NCBI RefSeq assembly: GCF_030272615.1
Contig: NC_081408.1
Location: 408,762,889-408,826,888 of the forward strand
Reading direction: 5' to 3'
Source of the DNA: Cryptomeria japonica
Taxonomy: Eukaryota; Streptophyta; Pinopsida; Cupressales; Cupressaceae
Length of the DNA: 64,000 bases
A program made the position numbers and the translations under genes. Under the pieces are notes generated by a model that did not search any database, was not told the DNA's origin, and saw nothing but the letters and a program-made list of their open reading frames with translations. Shown piece after piece: positions 1 through 10,214 of this stretch (within the stretch, counting starts at the first letter, position 1; each line of letters begins with the position of its first letter).

Positions 1-1055
1 CCTTTTCCGGTTAAAGACAGATACAATAGGTTATGTTAGGAACCGATCCTATTAGGGATCACCCAGTTAAGGGATGGCTACAATACCCAGTTAAGGGTTA
101 AACCCTGTTAAGGGTACCTTGTTAGAGGATTTCAAGAACTCAATAGCTAAAGGATATCAATGACTCAGTAGCTTTGAGTTACCTTGTTAGAGGATTTTCA
201 ACAAGCCGGTTAAGGCTACCCTATTAGGGGATTTCACAACTATTGAAGTAGTTAAAGATCAATAGGTATATCAATGACTTGGTAATAGCACTCAATGCCA
301 ATGCAGATCCGCTTAAGCTCCTCTTCACCTTCTGTGCACTTACACTCTGCAGATATGACTTCTCTCCTCTGGTCTGGCAAGAATCACATATCTCTTCTCT
401 TAGATACACACACACAACTTTTGCCAACAAAACTCTGAAAGGATCACAACATCGACCTTATAGAAAATAGTTAGGTCGGAAGCATAAACCCTAAACCTAA
501 TAGGTTAAGGAATTCAAATGGTTCAATCCTGACCGTTGATCATATTGTATTGAATGCAACAGTCTTGATCCAATCTTAAGACATTCTCCATCATTCATTT
601 TCCACCGATTTCATGGTGGCTGATAACCCATCACATGTTATCACCGTTTACAGACTTCGCACATTCCTGAGGTAGATAGGAACACTCTTCTTTATGCAAG
701 ATCCTTCACGCGCACAAGGCTTATGTGACAACACTATCCGTTCTTCGTTATCATGCTAACTTCATCACATAAAGATCACCGTTTGAGTCACACAGGCTTA
801 AGATACTCCAACCAGAAATCCTGAAGTGGAAACTACCTACCAATTGGTAGTCATCCAATGCTTCCATGTGCCAGTTTGCATGACTACATGACGGTTCACC
901 TTGACATGCCAGTTCACCTTGAACAAATATATCGCTTTACTTTGGCATATATACCGATTCTCACATATGTCGGTTCTCTCTTCATATCACATATTGACAT
1001 CAATGACAATGTACAATATCATTATGTCCTCATACAGGTTCACATAATGCCAACA
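1..1055 (-). mobile_element. Copia-type LTR (5' part), cut by the window edge
   Basis: Read on the minus strand, this block begins with TGTTGGCATTATG at 1055 and runs off the left end of the window. The same TGTTGGCAT start is seen in the copia-1 LTRs (10215 and 16578) and in the block starting at 27337. Interior phrases such as 'ggatcctattaggga' and 'gttagaggattt' recur in the 26365-27337 block, so the two are copies of one LTR family. The start abuts the gypsy-1 LTR exactly where that LTR's homology with its partner stops (1056 matches about 22606), so this LTR inserted into the gypsy-1 3' LTR. Whether it is a solo LTR or the 5' LTR of a full element lies outside the window. Confidence 0.7.
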
Positions 1056-3377
1056 AAAGCAACTTGGTGGGCCAGACTAGTTTGGAGAGCAATGTTAACA
1101 TTCAGTTAGTGTTGCTTGTGCAACTCTCCCAACTTATCACTGACCTCTTCTCCAAATGTCGTTCCCTCCTTATCTGTTTCTCCCATACCTTGTCCGACAG
1201 CTATATCTTTAAGGAAGTCTTCTTGGTCTTGAGGGGTTAAAACTAATCTTTCATTCACTAAATCCTCTGCCTCACTTCAATCTTTCTCCCCTCCAAGTGA
1301 CTGATGTTCCCTAGGCTTTTCTTGTTCCTGATCAGAATTTGATTCAATATTTTAGACAATTACGGTCTCAGTGGTAGGCCTAAATGCCTGTGTCCTGGGT
1401 GGCATTATGGTTGTATCAACTGGTGGTAGCATGTGAGGAGTAGTAATTGGGACCTATGCTGCAACCGTTGAGGGAGGCTAAGTGGGTGCATCCTCATTTG
1501 TTTCTCTTTGTTCTTTTTCTTCCTAAACGCCTTCCCCTGGAGTTTGCCCAATTTTTGTTCTCCTAGGATGAACCTTTGATAGTGGTACAACACATAGCCC
1601 ATCTGTCACTCCAAGATCCACAACCTTCTTCAACAATTCAGATTTTCTTATTTGCACGTGAAGCTTTTCCATTAATTCATCAGTGCTTTCTTCTGGCGTA
1701 GTTGCTTCATCCGGGTCAGTTGATGTATTTTTCCTTGAGCCCGATCTTGTCTTGCAAGCATATTCCTTATAACCCCTTGATTGGGGGACACCTAAGGTGA
1801 ACTCTCTCTGCTTCCCCTTTGAAGCACTTGGCCTAAATCTCAACTTGATTCTCCATGTTCTAGTTCTAGTTATTACTGCTTGGGTTACTTGGTCTATCTT
1901 CACATCTTCATGCATTGACCACCTTACAAGAGAAAGGGCCCTTTTATCAATTCCATGTTCTTTATACATAGTGTCCAGTAATTCTCCATCATCCCTCAGG
2001 TCTTTGGGGAGATTGGTTTCTATTTCAAAATCGCTAATTTGAGGCACCTAGAGCTTGTAATAATTATTTTCCCTTACCTCAAAATTGTCCTGGAGGTTTG
2101 CCCAAAAATCCTCCAGTCTGGGCTTGTGCCCCTCGTATGCCTTAGGCATAGCTTGTTAAGTTTTCTGTAAGGATCATAGTATTCCCTAGCACAATCAAAT
2201 TCTTTCCAGTTTAAATCTTGGAGCTCCTACTCCGTGCCACCTAGATTTTTGAACAAGAAAAGTATCCAATTGAAACTGAAAAGTCTATCCCTGTCTTATG
2301 TTTTGATGATAATAGGGATTAAAGGCTGAGCAATTATCTGACATACTCCAACAAAATAATTTGTTTGTTGCAATATCTTGGCAGCAGCATCGGGTTCCTT
2401 GTAAACCCACTGACCCTTATGTATGTGGAACGTTGGTTTTGAATAAATCAGCACACCCATTCTTGGATGATTGCCATAGCTTCAGGGCTTATTATGTACC
2501 CTGTATCACCTTTTATTTTAATGATCATAGGGAAGAGGAAGGCATCATTGATTCTTTTGAAGTGTGCCTTTTCGTTATTTAGAGGGAGTTGGGAATAACA
2601 TTCCCAAACTTTCTTTTGGCCTTCCTCATCTCCTAGTTGGCCCTCTACCTGTAACCCTGGGAACTTACCTTTTCGGGCAGCCACCCAGATGACATAAGAG
2701 GTAAAAAAGGACTTCTTAGTTCGGTGCACCTCCTTCATCTCTTTACATATATTGTATGAGAGGATTTGGGCCCAATCAAAATATTGCTTCCCTATGAGGA
2801 TGGTAGTCATAAACTAGAACATCCGAGGATGGAAATGCTTGCAACCAGGCTTTCCAAAGGCCTTGCTCAACATAATATTTAAATCCCTCTATGGCTCCCT
2901 GAAATCTTCCCTTAATATATCTATGGCCTTTAGCCCTGTTTTTCTTTCCTCTTCTATTCAATTTTCATTCATGTGCCTCTTGTTTGAGGTCACATTATTA
3001 TTCCTCATTCCTAGGGCTTCTTCTTCGATGGTAAGGAGTACTTCATCCCTTGTAGGGATGCCAAACACAAATCCTAACATCTCTAGGGATAAATCAATCA
3101 CCATCCTACCTTGTGTATCTGTACTTTTCCTGGTATCCACATCATAGAATTGTACGATTGTCATGATGAATTTGGGGGCCTGGACTGATCGCGGGAATAA
3201 AGTAGCCTCCACTAGCCCTGATCTTTTGATTCTTCTTAATGGGGACTCTGGCCTTGGTCTCTCCACTTGTGTTCTGATATCCTGAATCTCGATATGCCCT
3301 ATCTCAGTGTCGATCACCCATTTGATCTGATCATCTAGCTTTGACAGATACACTTGTCCCTAGTATTGGTACTTCAT
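1056..3377 (-). pseudogene. LTR-encoded ORF of LTR-A, left copy (unknown function), broken and truncated
   Basis: A long degraded coding region in the sense orientation of the LTR. A possible ATG lies at 3377-3375, followed after five codons by TAG; open sequence then runs from about 3353. Recognisable blocks in order: a basic, proline-rich start (ERPRPESPLRR), LSLEMLGFVFGIPTRDEV, the FDWAQIL block near 2770, FKRINDAFLFPMIIK, and IETNLPKDLRDDGELLD near 2000. The C-terminal third is cut by the copia-type LTR at 1055. The same blocks occur in the right-hand LTR copy (21455-24864), and weaker versions occur in LTR-B and LTR-C. Several stops and frameshifts interrupt it. I do not recognise the protein family with certainty; the 'LGFVFGIP' region is loosely reminiscent of plant transposon-associated proteins. 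Confidence 0.6.
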
Positions 3378-3489
3378 TGTTATAGGAAGTTTATTTATTT
3401 CTTTGCCTCCCTTGCTGGAAGTTGGGTCCATCTAGTCAATTTAAGTTGCAAGAAACAACCAAGCATTAATCCATCGTATAAAACATTAA

Positions 3490-4720
3490 AAACATCTTCC
3501 ACCTCGGGACTTTGGGATTCTGGGGTATTCTCTTATTAGACAAATGACCTCGGAACTTCAGGATGGGTAAACTGGATAGAGTTCAGAACTCCGAGGTTCC
3601 AGTCTTGATAGATAAGGTTAACTTCGAGACCTCGGAGTTCCAGGATCCCGGGGTAGACTGACAAGACACCCAAAAAAAGATATTTCGGAACTTCGGGGAT
3701 CCGGGGTTCCGAGGTTTAAACACAGTGACCCCAAAAGGAGAGACTTGGGGACCTCGGGGTTCCAGGATCCTAGGGTCTGGGGCATTTCCCCTTATAAAGT
3801 AAGATAATCTAGAACTTTGGGGTTCCAAGGTTGTTGGGAAGACACGACCTAACCTGGAACTCCAGGGGTCTGGGGTGGAAAACCTAGGGCACGCGGAAAA
3901 CAAAAACAAGATGAAAAAACCAAAAAGGAAAAAATAAGAAACTCACAAAAAGATCTAAACTAGAAATCAACAAGAAAAAGAAATAAATTCACTAACCTGG
4001 TGAGGAAAAAACATGGAAGATCATAGAAGAAAACCCAACAAGACAAAAGTGCCAAGTCGAGAGGTTGCAGTTAAGAGCTCCGGAAAGTCGAATGCACAAA
4101 TGAGCTTTTAAAATCTCATTCTCCTTATTTATACCCCCCCAAACTTCATCTGTACGATCACCTTAAACAGGACCTCAAGATTCCGGGCTTTCAGGGTGAA
4201 TCACAAAAACACGCAAATAAGAAAAAGACCTTGGGACTCGGGGGTTCCTGGATTCTGAGGTAAACAAAACATAAAAGACCTTGGGACTCCAGGGTTCCAG
4301 AGTTCTGAGGTAAACAGGAACAAAACGACCTCAAAACTCCAAGGTTCTAGGGTCTTTAAACTAGACAACCTTGGGACTCTGAAGTTTCGAGGAAAATAGG
4401 ACAAAACAACACACGAATAAGTTGAGACTTCAACAAAAAGGAAATGACAAGGCACAACTTCATAACTTTGGGGATCTGAGGTTCCGGGGTTGTGCACCAA
4501 CAAAAAACAAAGGAGACCTACCTCGGGACTCCGGGGTCCCGAGGTAGGGCAAATTGAAAACAAAAAAAGGAGACCTCGGGACTTTAGGGTTCTGAGGTTC
4601 CAGGGTTGTGCACCAACAAAAAAACAAAGGAGACCTACCTCGAGACTCTGAGGTCCGGGGTAGCGCAAAGCAAAAACAAACAAAGCAGACCTTGGGACTT
4701 TGGGGTTCTGAGGTTTCTAG
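3490..4720. repeat. Array of GC-rich palindromic subrepeats in LTR-A (left copy)
   Basis: Variants of a unit reading 'acctcgggactccggggt' recur every roughly 40-90 bases. The clearest copy, 4521-4544, is a near-perfect palindrome: arm CCTCGGGACTCC is directly followed by GGGGTCCCGAGG (11 of 12 positions pair). Other copies lie near 3499, 3610, 3680, 3747, 4217, 4270, 4577 and 4636. The units flank the TATA-like box at 4126-4133, so some are in the promoter-proximal part and some in the transcribed leader of the LTR ORF. Confidence 0.8.
4126..4133 (-). promoter_or_regulatory. TATA-like box upstream of the LTR-A ORF (left copy)
   Basis: TATAAATA on the minus strand, preceded by a run of G residues. 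It lies about 750 bases upstream of the possible ORF start at 3377. The right-hand LTR copy keeps the same motif at 25694-25701, in the same position relative to its ORF. Promoter function is inferred from motif and position only. Confidence 0.5.
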
Positions 4721-4813
4721 GAAAAACTAAAAACAAAACAACAGAGAGCAAAAGAGGGACCCATATTTTCAACACAAGGAAACTAATGGGGGTTAGGTAT
4801 GTAGGGCATAACA

Positions 4814-5856
4814 AATGGTGACTTTCTGGGAAAAATGACTCTAGGCAATTTAGAACTTCAAAATCTCTGGTTAACCCATCGCCTAAGGCTACTATCATTC
4901 AAAAGGATGTATAAAAGCAACAACATGAGTGAATCAATGAACAACAAACAAGTCTAGAATTGAATAGGATTAACTCTTAAGTGTGTGCGCATGATTTATC
5001 ACTCCACCATTCTTAATAATGAAGATAAATAGAGGAAACTGGGCCCAATATACATAGGTGAAGTCAACCAATATGTTCCGTGTAAGGTCGTCCTAGGCAT
5101 AGCTCTGCTGCCAGCCAGACATTCATCGCGCCGACAGAGATACCTCTGGTTCCCGTCAAGCAGTGCTCCAGTGCCAGTCAGGCATCCATAGCCCTGGTGG
5201 AGGTTACTTGAAATGCCCAAAGTTAGTTGCTTAAGACGATCATTTCTTTTCTTTTCCTTTCCCTTTTTGAAAACATCATGGAATATAGAAGGACTATTTC
5301 TTTAGTAACCTTTTAAGAAACTTTTCAAACATTGAAGTCCAATTACTGGGTTGGGAACCACAGTGGATAACATGAAACATTCTAACTTTTGATTTTTCAC
5401 TTGGAAACAAGTTCATCTGATATCTTACAAAACTTTTTGGTGTATCTTAATGTGATGGTAGTGCTAATTTATCAAGCTAGCCTTTTCCAATTGAGGGTCA
5501 AAAACTCAAATCATATTTAAACCGTTATATATCACCTTGAACGAGTGTAGACAAAGGTTTCAAAATTAACCAAATGATAATGAAGTTGTAAATAGCAAAG
5601 AGTCAAAGTCTCTCAAAATTTGGCAACTTGTTATCCAAAGGACACCTTCCTTTGAGAATCTTTGAGAATAAATATATATATCCCAACACAACAAAATGAA
5701 AATGAATGAAATTAAACAAGACAAACAAAAATGAAAGGGAAACATGCATGCAACAAAGCCAAAACACAACAAACTGCAAAACCCAAACAAGCAACAAAGC
5801 AAACAAAACAAAAATAACTAATATACTATATACAATAGGTCAAGCTTCACTAGGGA
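4814..5856 (-). other. gypsy-1 3' noncoding region between integrase and 3' LTR
   Basis: No coding potential is seen. In the sense direction the region is T-rich after the integrase stop, then carries a polypurine tract of about 28 bases (plus-strand 5241-5269, read as A/G-rich on minus), then a further 430 bases before the LTR begins at 4813. A polypurine tract normally touches the 3' LTR, so this spacing is odd. Confidence 0.55.
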
Positions 5857-7182
5857 TTAATCGAAGTAGTGCTTGAGGCACTGACTATTGATAGGAAATC
5901 GTACAAGTTCTCCAGTCAAAGAGCTTAACCTAAAGGTATTTTCTCCTAAAATTTTGGCTATTTGGTAAGGACCTAACCACAACCTTTCAAACTTGTGGTG
6001 ATCACCTTTCTTCTCCTTGGTCTTATCCCATAATAGAAGTAGGTGAGAGATCTGAAAGGCTTTCACCTTGGCTCTTTTGTCAAACCATCGCTTAACAATG
6101 GCTTGGTGCTTGGCGAAGTGTTGTAGGGTATTAATCTTTTTTTCATCAAGTTTTAACAAATTTAGGAGGCGAACCTTTACCTGATCCTGAATCTCAATTT
6201 CTTTCATTAACTAGAGGACATGTATTTGTAAGTTGATTGCGAAGACAGGAGTTTGGCCATAAACAAGGTAATATGAAGAAGTTCCCAGGGCGACTTTTAC
6301 TCTAGTTCGATCAGCCCATAAGGCGTATCTCAACTGATTGTGCCAATCCCTGGGATTCTTCTCGAGTAGCTTTTTAATGACATCTAGGATGTTCTTGTTC
6401 GTGGATTCAACTACTCCGTTACCTTGTAGATAGTAATTGGAGGAGAATTTCAATATTACCTTATATTCGTACGACCATTGCATCAACTGTGCAGAAGTAA
6501 AAGAAGGGTCGTTGTCACATACCGGAGCAAATGACATACCAAACCTAGTGATGATGTGTTCTTCAATGAATTTTAAGACTACCCCCAAAGTAGCATTTCG
6601 ACACGCAATTGCTTCCGTCCATCGAGTGCAGTAATCCGTTGCTGTAAGAATGAACTTATGTCCTACAGACGAGTTAGGATTAATGAAACCTATGAAATCC
6701 AGTGTCCATTGGACAAAAGGTCTTACCTCGAACACTGGCTGGAGAGGCATGGTGAGATTCCTCTCTTTGGAAGCTGCGATTTGACTTGTATGACAATGAC
6801 GAATGTGCTCATGAGTATCCTTAAAAATACTAGGCCAGTAATATCCGGCCTTCAAAATTTGATGTGTAAAGGCATTCGCCGACCCATGACTTGTCCCATA
6901 CTTCCTGTGGAACTCCTCGATCATGTTACGGGCTTCTTGATGATCAAGACATCGAAGGTAAATAACTTTGTAATTCTTTTTGTAAAGTGTCGAATCCTTG
7001 ATCATATAGTTGGAACTTTTGAGCCTTAAAGCTTGTCTTTGCATGGCTGTCAACCCCTCAGGACACTTATTATTCAACAATATAAAAACTAAATCCGTGT
7101 ACCATGGGTTTTGAGTGAATGATTGCAATGTATACTGTTGGCATTGGATTTGAGGGATGTAAATTGCCATAGCTTGAGACAA
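5857..7182 (-). pseudogene. gypsy-1 integrase, inactive
   Basis: Ty3/gypsy integrase inserts the cDNA into the host genome. Visible in order: an HHCC-type zinc-binding region (H...GTSHG...GYYWP...HCHTSQ, with the last Cys position occupied by Ser), the catalytic core with D in WTLDFIGF, D in PVCDNDPSF and E in GNGVVES, and a C-terminal GPY/F-type module (RLWLGPYQIAKI). The N-terminal and C-terminal parts share one frame and are separated only by a TAG at 6211-6213. The three catalytic acidic residues are present, but the lost zinc ligand and the stop make it non-functional. No chromodomain follows; the frame ends soon after the GPY/F module (QCLKHYFD), as expected for Tat/Athila-like elements. 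Confidence 0.85.
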
Positions 7183-7289
7183 ACCTTGGCCTTTGACTAC
7201 ATCGGATGCATCTCCAAATCAAACTCTTGTAAAATTTCCATCTATTTCCCTCGACGTTCTCCCAGCTCTGACTGTATAAGTAGTGACTT

Positions 7290-7754
7290 CACCACTTGAT
7301 CAGGTACAATCACATAGATTTTACTCTTCAGGATGTAATGCTTGAATTTCTTGACTGCTCTTACCAATGCAAAAGCCTATTTTTCAAGAGCAGAATATCT
7401 CACCTCAACACTCTTGAAAGGGGAACTCATAAATGCAATGGGTTTCTCATCTCCTGCTTGCCTCTGTGTCAAAATAACCACCCTTGAGTGTAATGAAGAA
7501 AAAGAATATATGTAAAACAACAGAGTATAGTCCGGACTAGTTAATACAGGAGCTTCAACGATGGATTTCTTGATCTGGGTGAAAGCCTCTTTTGCTTCAG
7601 TAGTCCATTCGATCTTAGAATCCTTCTTCATCATTTCATTTAACGACTTGACTATCCCTGCAAACCCAGTGATAAATTTTCTGACAAAATTGATCTTCCC
7701 AAAGAAAGACCTCATCTCCTTTTTACTGCCAGACATTTGTAATTTTAGCAACAC
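7290..7754 (-). pseudogene. gypsy-1 RT connection and RNase H domain, degraded
   Basis: The segment begins with the connection typical of gypsy polymerases (KKEMRSFFGKINFVRKFI...), followed by WTTEAKEAFTQIKKSI and EAPVLTSPDY, and ends in the early RNase H region (EKPIAFMSSPF, VRYSALEK). RNase H removes the RNA template after reverse transcription. A frameshift or stop separates it from the RT core upstream and from integrase downstream, and only part of the RNase H fold can be read. This is the standard RNase H, distinct from the second, archaeal-type domain upstream of RT. Confidence 0.75.
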
Positions 7755-7872
7755 TTCTACTCAATTTGGGTCTATAGATATCCATCCCCCTTTCAAAAAT
7801 TACATGACTGAGGAGCTTTCCTTGAGCCACTCCAAATACACAATTCTTGGGGTTAAGGAAAATCTCATATCT

Positions 7873-8876
7873 TCAACATCTCTCTAGAACTTTTTGAAAG
7901 TGGTCTGGGTGATCTTCTCTGACCCTGGAAAATATAATCAAGTCATCCCTATATATAATAATACAGTTGCCGATCAGATCTTTGAAAGTTGTATCCATTG
8001 CTCTTTGGAATGTTACTCCAACATTAATTAACCCAAATGACATCCTTTGGCATGCATATGTTCCCCACTTCGTCATAAATGTGGTTTTCATGCGATATTC
8101 ATAGTTTACCAAAACTTGGTTATATCCAGAATAACCATCTAAGAATGACATCATCAGTGAACCATTGACAACTTGTAATACCTCATCTAAGGAAGGAAGT
8201 GGGTAATTATCCTTTTCAAATGCCTTATTGAGGTTGCAAAAATTGACACAAAGCCGAATTTCCCCATTCTTTTTCCCTACTGGCACCAAATTGGCAACCC
8301 AAGTAGAGTGACGTACCGAGAAAATAATCCTAACAGACAAAAGCTTTTGAACTTCCTTGAAAATCAAGGGTTCTATCAATAAATTAACCGGTCGTTGCTT
8401 CTATTTGAACGAATTTATATTGGGTTTCAAGGGCATCCCCATGTTATTACATCAATGAACTCTTTCAAGATTTGTAGAATTTTCTCTCTTTCAGTTTGAG
8501 TACAAATCTTCGCAATATACACTATCTTCTCTTGGCCTTCTGGACCAATATTATGTGGTTCGTATTTCCTGGCATTTGAATCTGTTGTTAATCTCTCTTT
8601 TACCTTGGGATCAGAATCAAAAAGCCTCTCTAGGGTGACCATACCTTTAGGAATAACATTTGTAGGTAAATTCATAATTTTTTTGTCATCCCCTTCATCA
8701 AGATCATCCGATCTATCTTTCTCATCAATGATTTGTTCTTCAAAAGCCCCTGAATTGGCAAGAAAGACTAGAATGTGGGTATCATCCTCAAAAACTTGAA
8801 AGTGTTTGATGTTATCTGACACAGCAAGTGTGCAGACCAACTCTACGGAAAACTTCTTCAAAGGATATTTGCTCAC
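7873..8876 (-). pseudogene. gypsy-1 reverse transcriptase with its N-terminal linker, inactive
   Basis: The upstream part (8876-8427) is an acidic linker ending in ILKEFIDVITW, the usual lead-in to a gypsy RT. The core (8379-7873) shows the expected order: VRHSTWVANLVPVGKKNG, RLCVNFCNLNKA, YPLPSLDEV, MMSFLDGYSGYNQ, MSFGLINVGVTFQRAM and the catalytic box IYRDDLIIFS. The box keeps the two aspartates, but the usual small or hydrophobic residue between Y and DD is Arg. Stops around 8400 split linker and core. The enzyme would copy element RNA into cDNA in cytoplasmic particles; this copy cannot. Confidence 0.85.
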
Positions 8877-8881
8877 TGGTT

Positions 8882-9270
8882 CTAGGTACTTGCTACTACA
8901 ACCAATGCATCTGATATCCCATTTACTTTCCTAGGTACCAGCTGAATATTGAAAGCATTAAAATCCTCAACCAACCCCGATACTCTATTCCTATATGCTG
9001 CTAACCTTTTGTCGTGACATGCATATTGGCTTCTTACTTGTTTAACCACCAATTCAGAATCTCCCTGTACTCTTAAGCATTTAGCTCCCTTCTTATGAGC
9101 GAAGAGTAGTCCTCTAATTAGGGCCTCATACTTCGTCATATTATTAGTGCAAGTGAATTGGAGTCGGTAGGAGGCTAGAAAGGTTTTCCCTTTTGGACTT
9201 GTTAAGTCTACGCTTGCTCCACTGCCTTGCTTGGAAGACCCATCAAAATTTAAAAACCATATTTCATCTT
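8882..9270 (-). pseudogene. gypsy-1 archaeal-type (second) RNase H, located upstream of RT
   Basis: Sense-strand translation gives NFDGSSKQGSGASV, then a region with TCTNNMTKYEALIRGL, LRVQGDSELVVKQV and PRKVNGISDALVVVAS. This is the pattern of the archaeal-like RNase H (FDGS...N...YEAL...GDS.LV..Q...N..AD) found in plant Tat elements. The expected acidic residues D, E and D are visible; the last motif has SDA in place of ADA. It lies between protease and RT here, whereas in the classic Tat order it follows RNase H, as in gypsy-2 of this window. A one-base frameshift joins it to the RT linker. Confidence 0.8.
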
Positions 9271-9460
9271 TTAGTTTCTTGACATTCTTCGTCTTGGGGT
9301 CAGTGATCAGATTAGCTTCCGGAAGTGATTGTCATCTCTCAGTTTCAAGGTCTTGCAATACATGAGGTTGTTCAATTACCGGTTGTAAGATTACTTCAAG
9401 GGTGCTAGGAGTAGTCTGTTATGCTAGAGGTTGTTCTTGAGATTGAGTTTCTTCATTCTT

Positions 9461-10209
9461 CTATTTAGGTGGGATATCCTTATTCTCTTGTTTGGCAATC
9501 TCAACCATGAAGATCTCCTTGTTGCATTGTTCCAGCTGGGAAGTTTCATTTATAAGATCCATTGTTTGGGGTATTACTCCCTCGCAACTTGGAATTTGAA
9601 TTTCTTCCATGTTGATGATATGATCAGCATCTTTGCATGGGACTAGGCTCATCAACTTTGTAATCTTGTTCTAACATGGGATACATGACATCTCTGAGTG
9701 CTCGTCATGATATATTCGACACCATTTTGGAAGTAGCAAATCTTGTATTTTCCTAGTATCTCCCAGCAAATACATCCCTTTTTTTACTGTTATAGCGAAG
9801 CCTTTGACCTGCTCTCTATATGCATTCATATCATCTTGATGTAATTGGGGAAGGGTAGGTGTAGAGAAAGTGAGGATTTCATTTACTCTATAGACTCCTG
9901 GACTCACTTCAACATATGCCACCTCATTGGGAGCTCCATAATCTGTGACCAACTTCTTCAACTTGGGTTCACTATCAATTCGAATCTGGTTGATCACCCC
10001 CTTCCACGAAAGCCATAAGTATGTAAAACAGGTTGAGAAATATCCTCCCAAAGTTTTTGACCAATCCCTACTAAGGAGCATTCCATATGCATCTGGAATA
10101 TCCACCACTTGAATTTCTATGTAACGAGATATGTGGGGATCAATGCCCAACTGGATGTATACATCTTTTAATTCTCCAATTACATTGACCTTAGTCTTGT
10201 CTAGTTGTA
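9461..10209 (-). pseudogene. gypsy-1 protease C-terminal part and spacer, downstream of the copia-1 insertion
   Basis: The frame resumes right after copia-1 with VQLDKTKVNVIGELKDV and continues to IPDAYGMLLSRDW, the hydrophobic strand and LLxRDW-type block that closes gypsy protease domains. After 9671 a frameshift leads to an acidic spacer that runs towards the archaeal-type RNase H. Joining the two sides at the CCACT target duplication keeps the frame, showing the protease was open at the time of insertion. The catalytic DTG triad is on the other side of copia-1, near 17866-17900. Confidence 0.75.
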
Positions 10210-10214
10210 CCACT

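Larger units (their letters stand above)
1056..4813 (-). mobile_element. gypsy-1 3' LTR (LTR-A, left copy), truncated
   Basis: This block starts on the minus strand with TGTTATGCCC at 4813 and is homologous over its whole length to 22606-26364. The homology ends sharply at 4813/26364 on the right and at the inserted copia-type LTR (1055) on the left. It contains, in sense order, a repeat-rich zone, a TATA-like box and a long broken reading frame. About 2.2 kb of the LTR (the counterpart of 20420-22605) is missing or lies beyond the inserted LTR. Sequence just upstream in the sense direction is not polypurine, which is unusual for a 3' LTR. Confidence 0.75.

Noticed and set aside
4201-4683. 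Open frames through the palindromic arrays of LTR-A (both strands) as proteins rich in LE/P/S
   Set aside because: They arise because the subrepeats lack stops in several frames; composition is that of the repeat and no frame is favoured between the two LTR copies.
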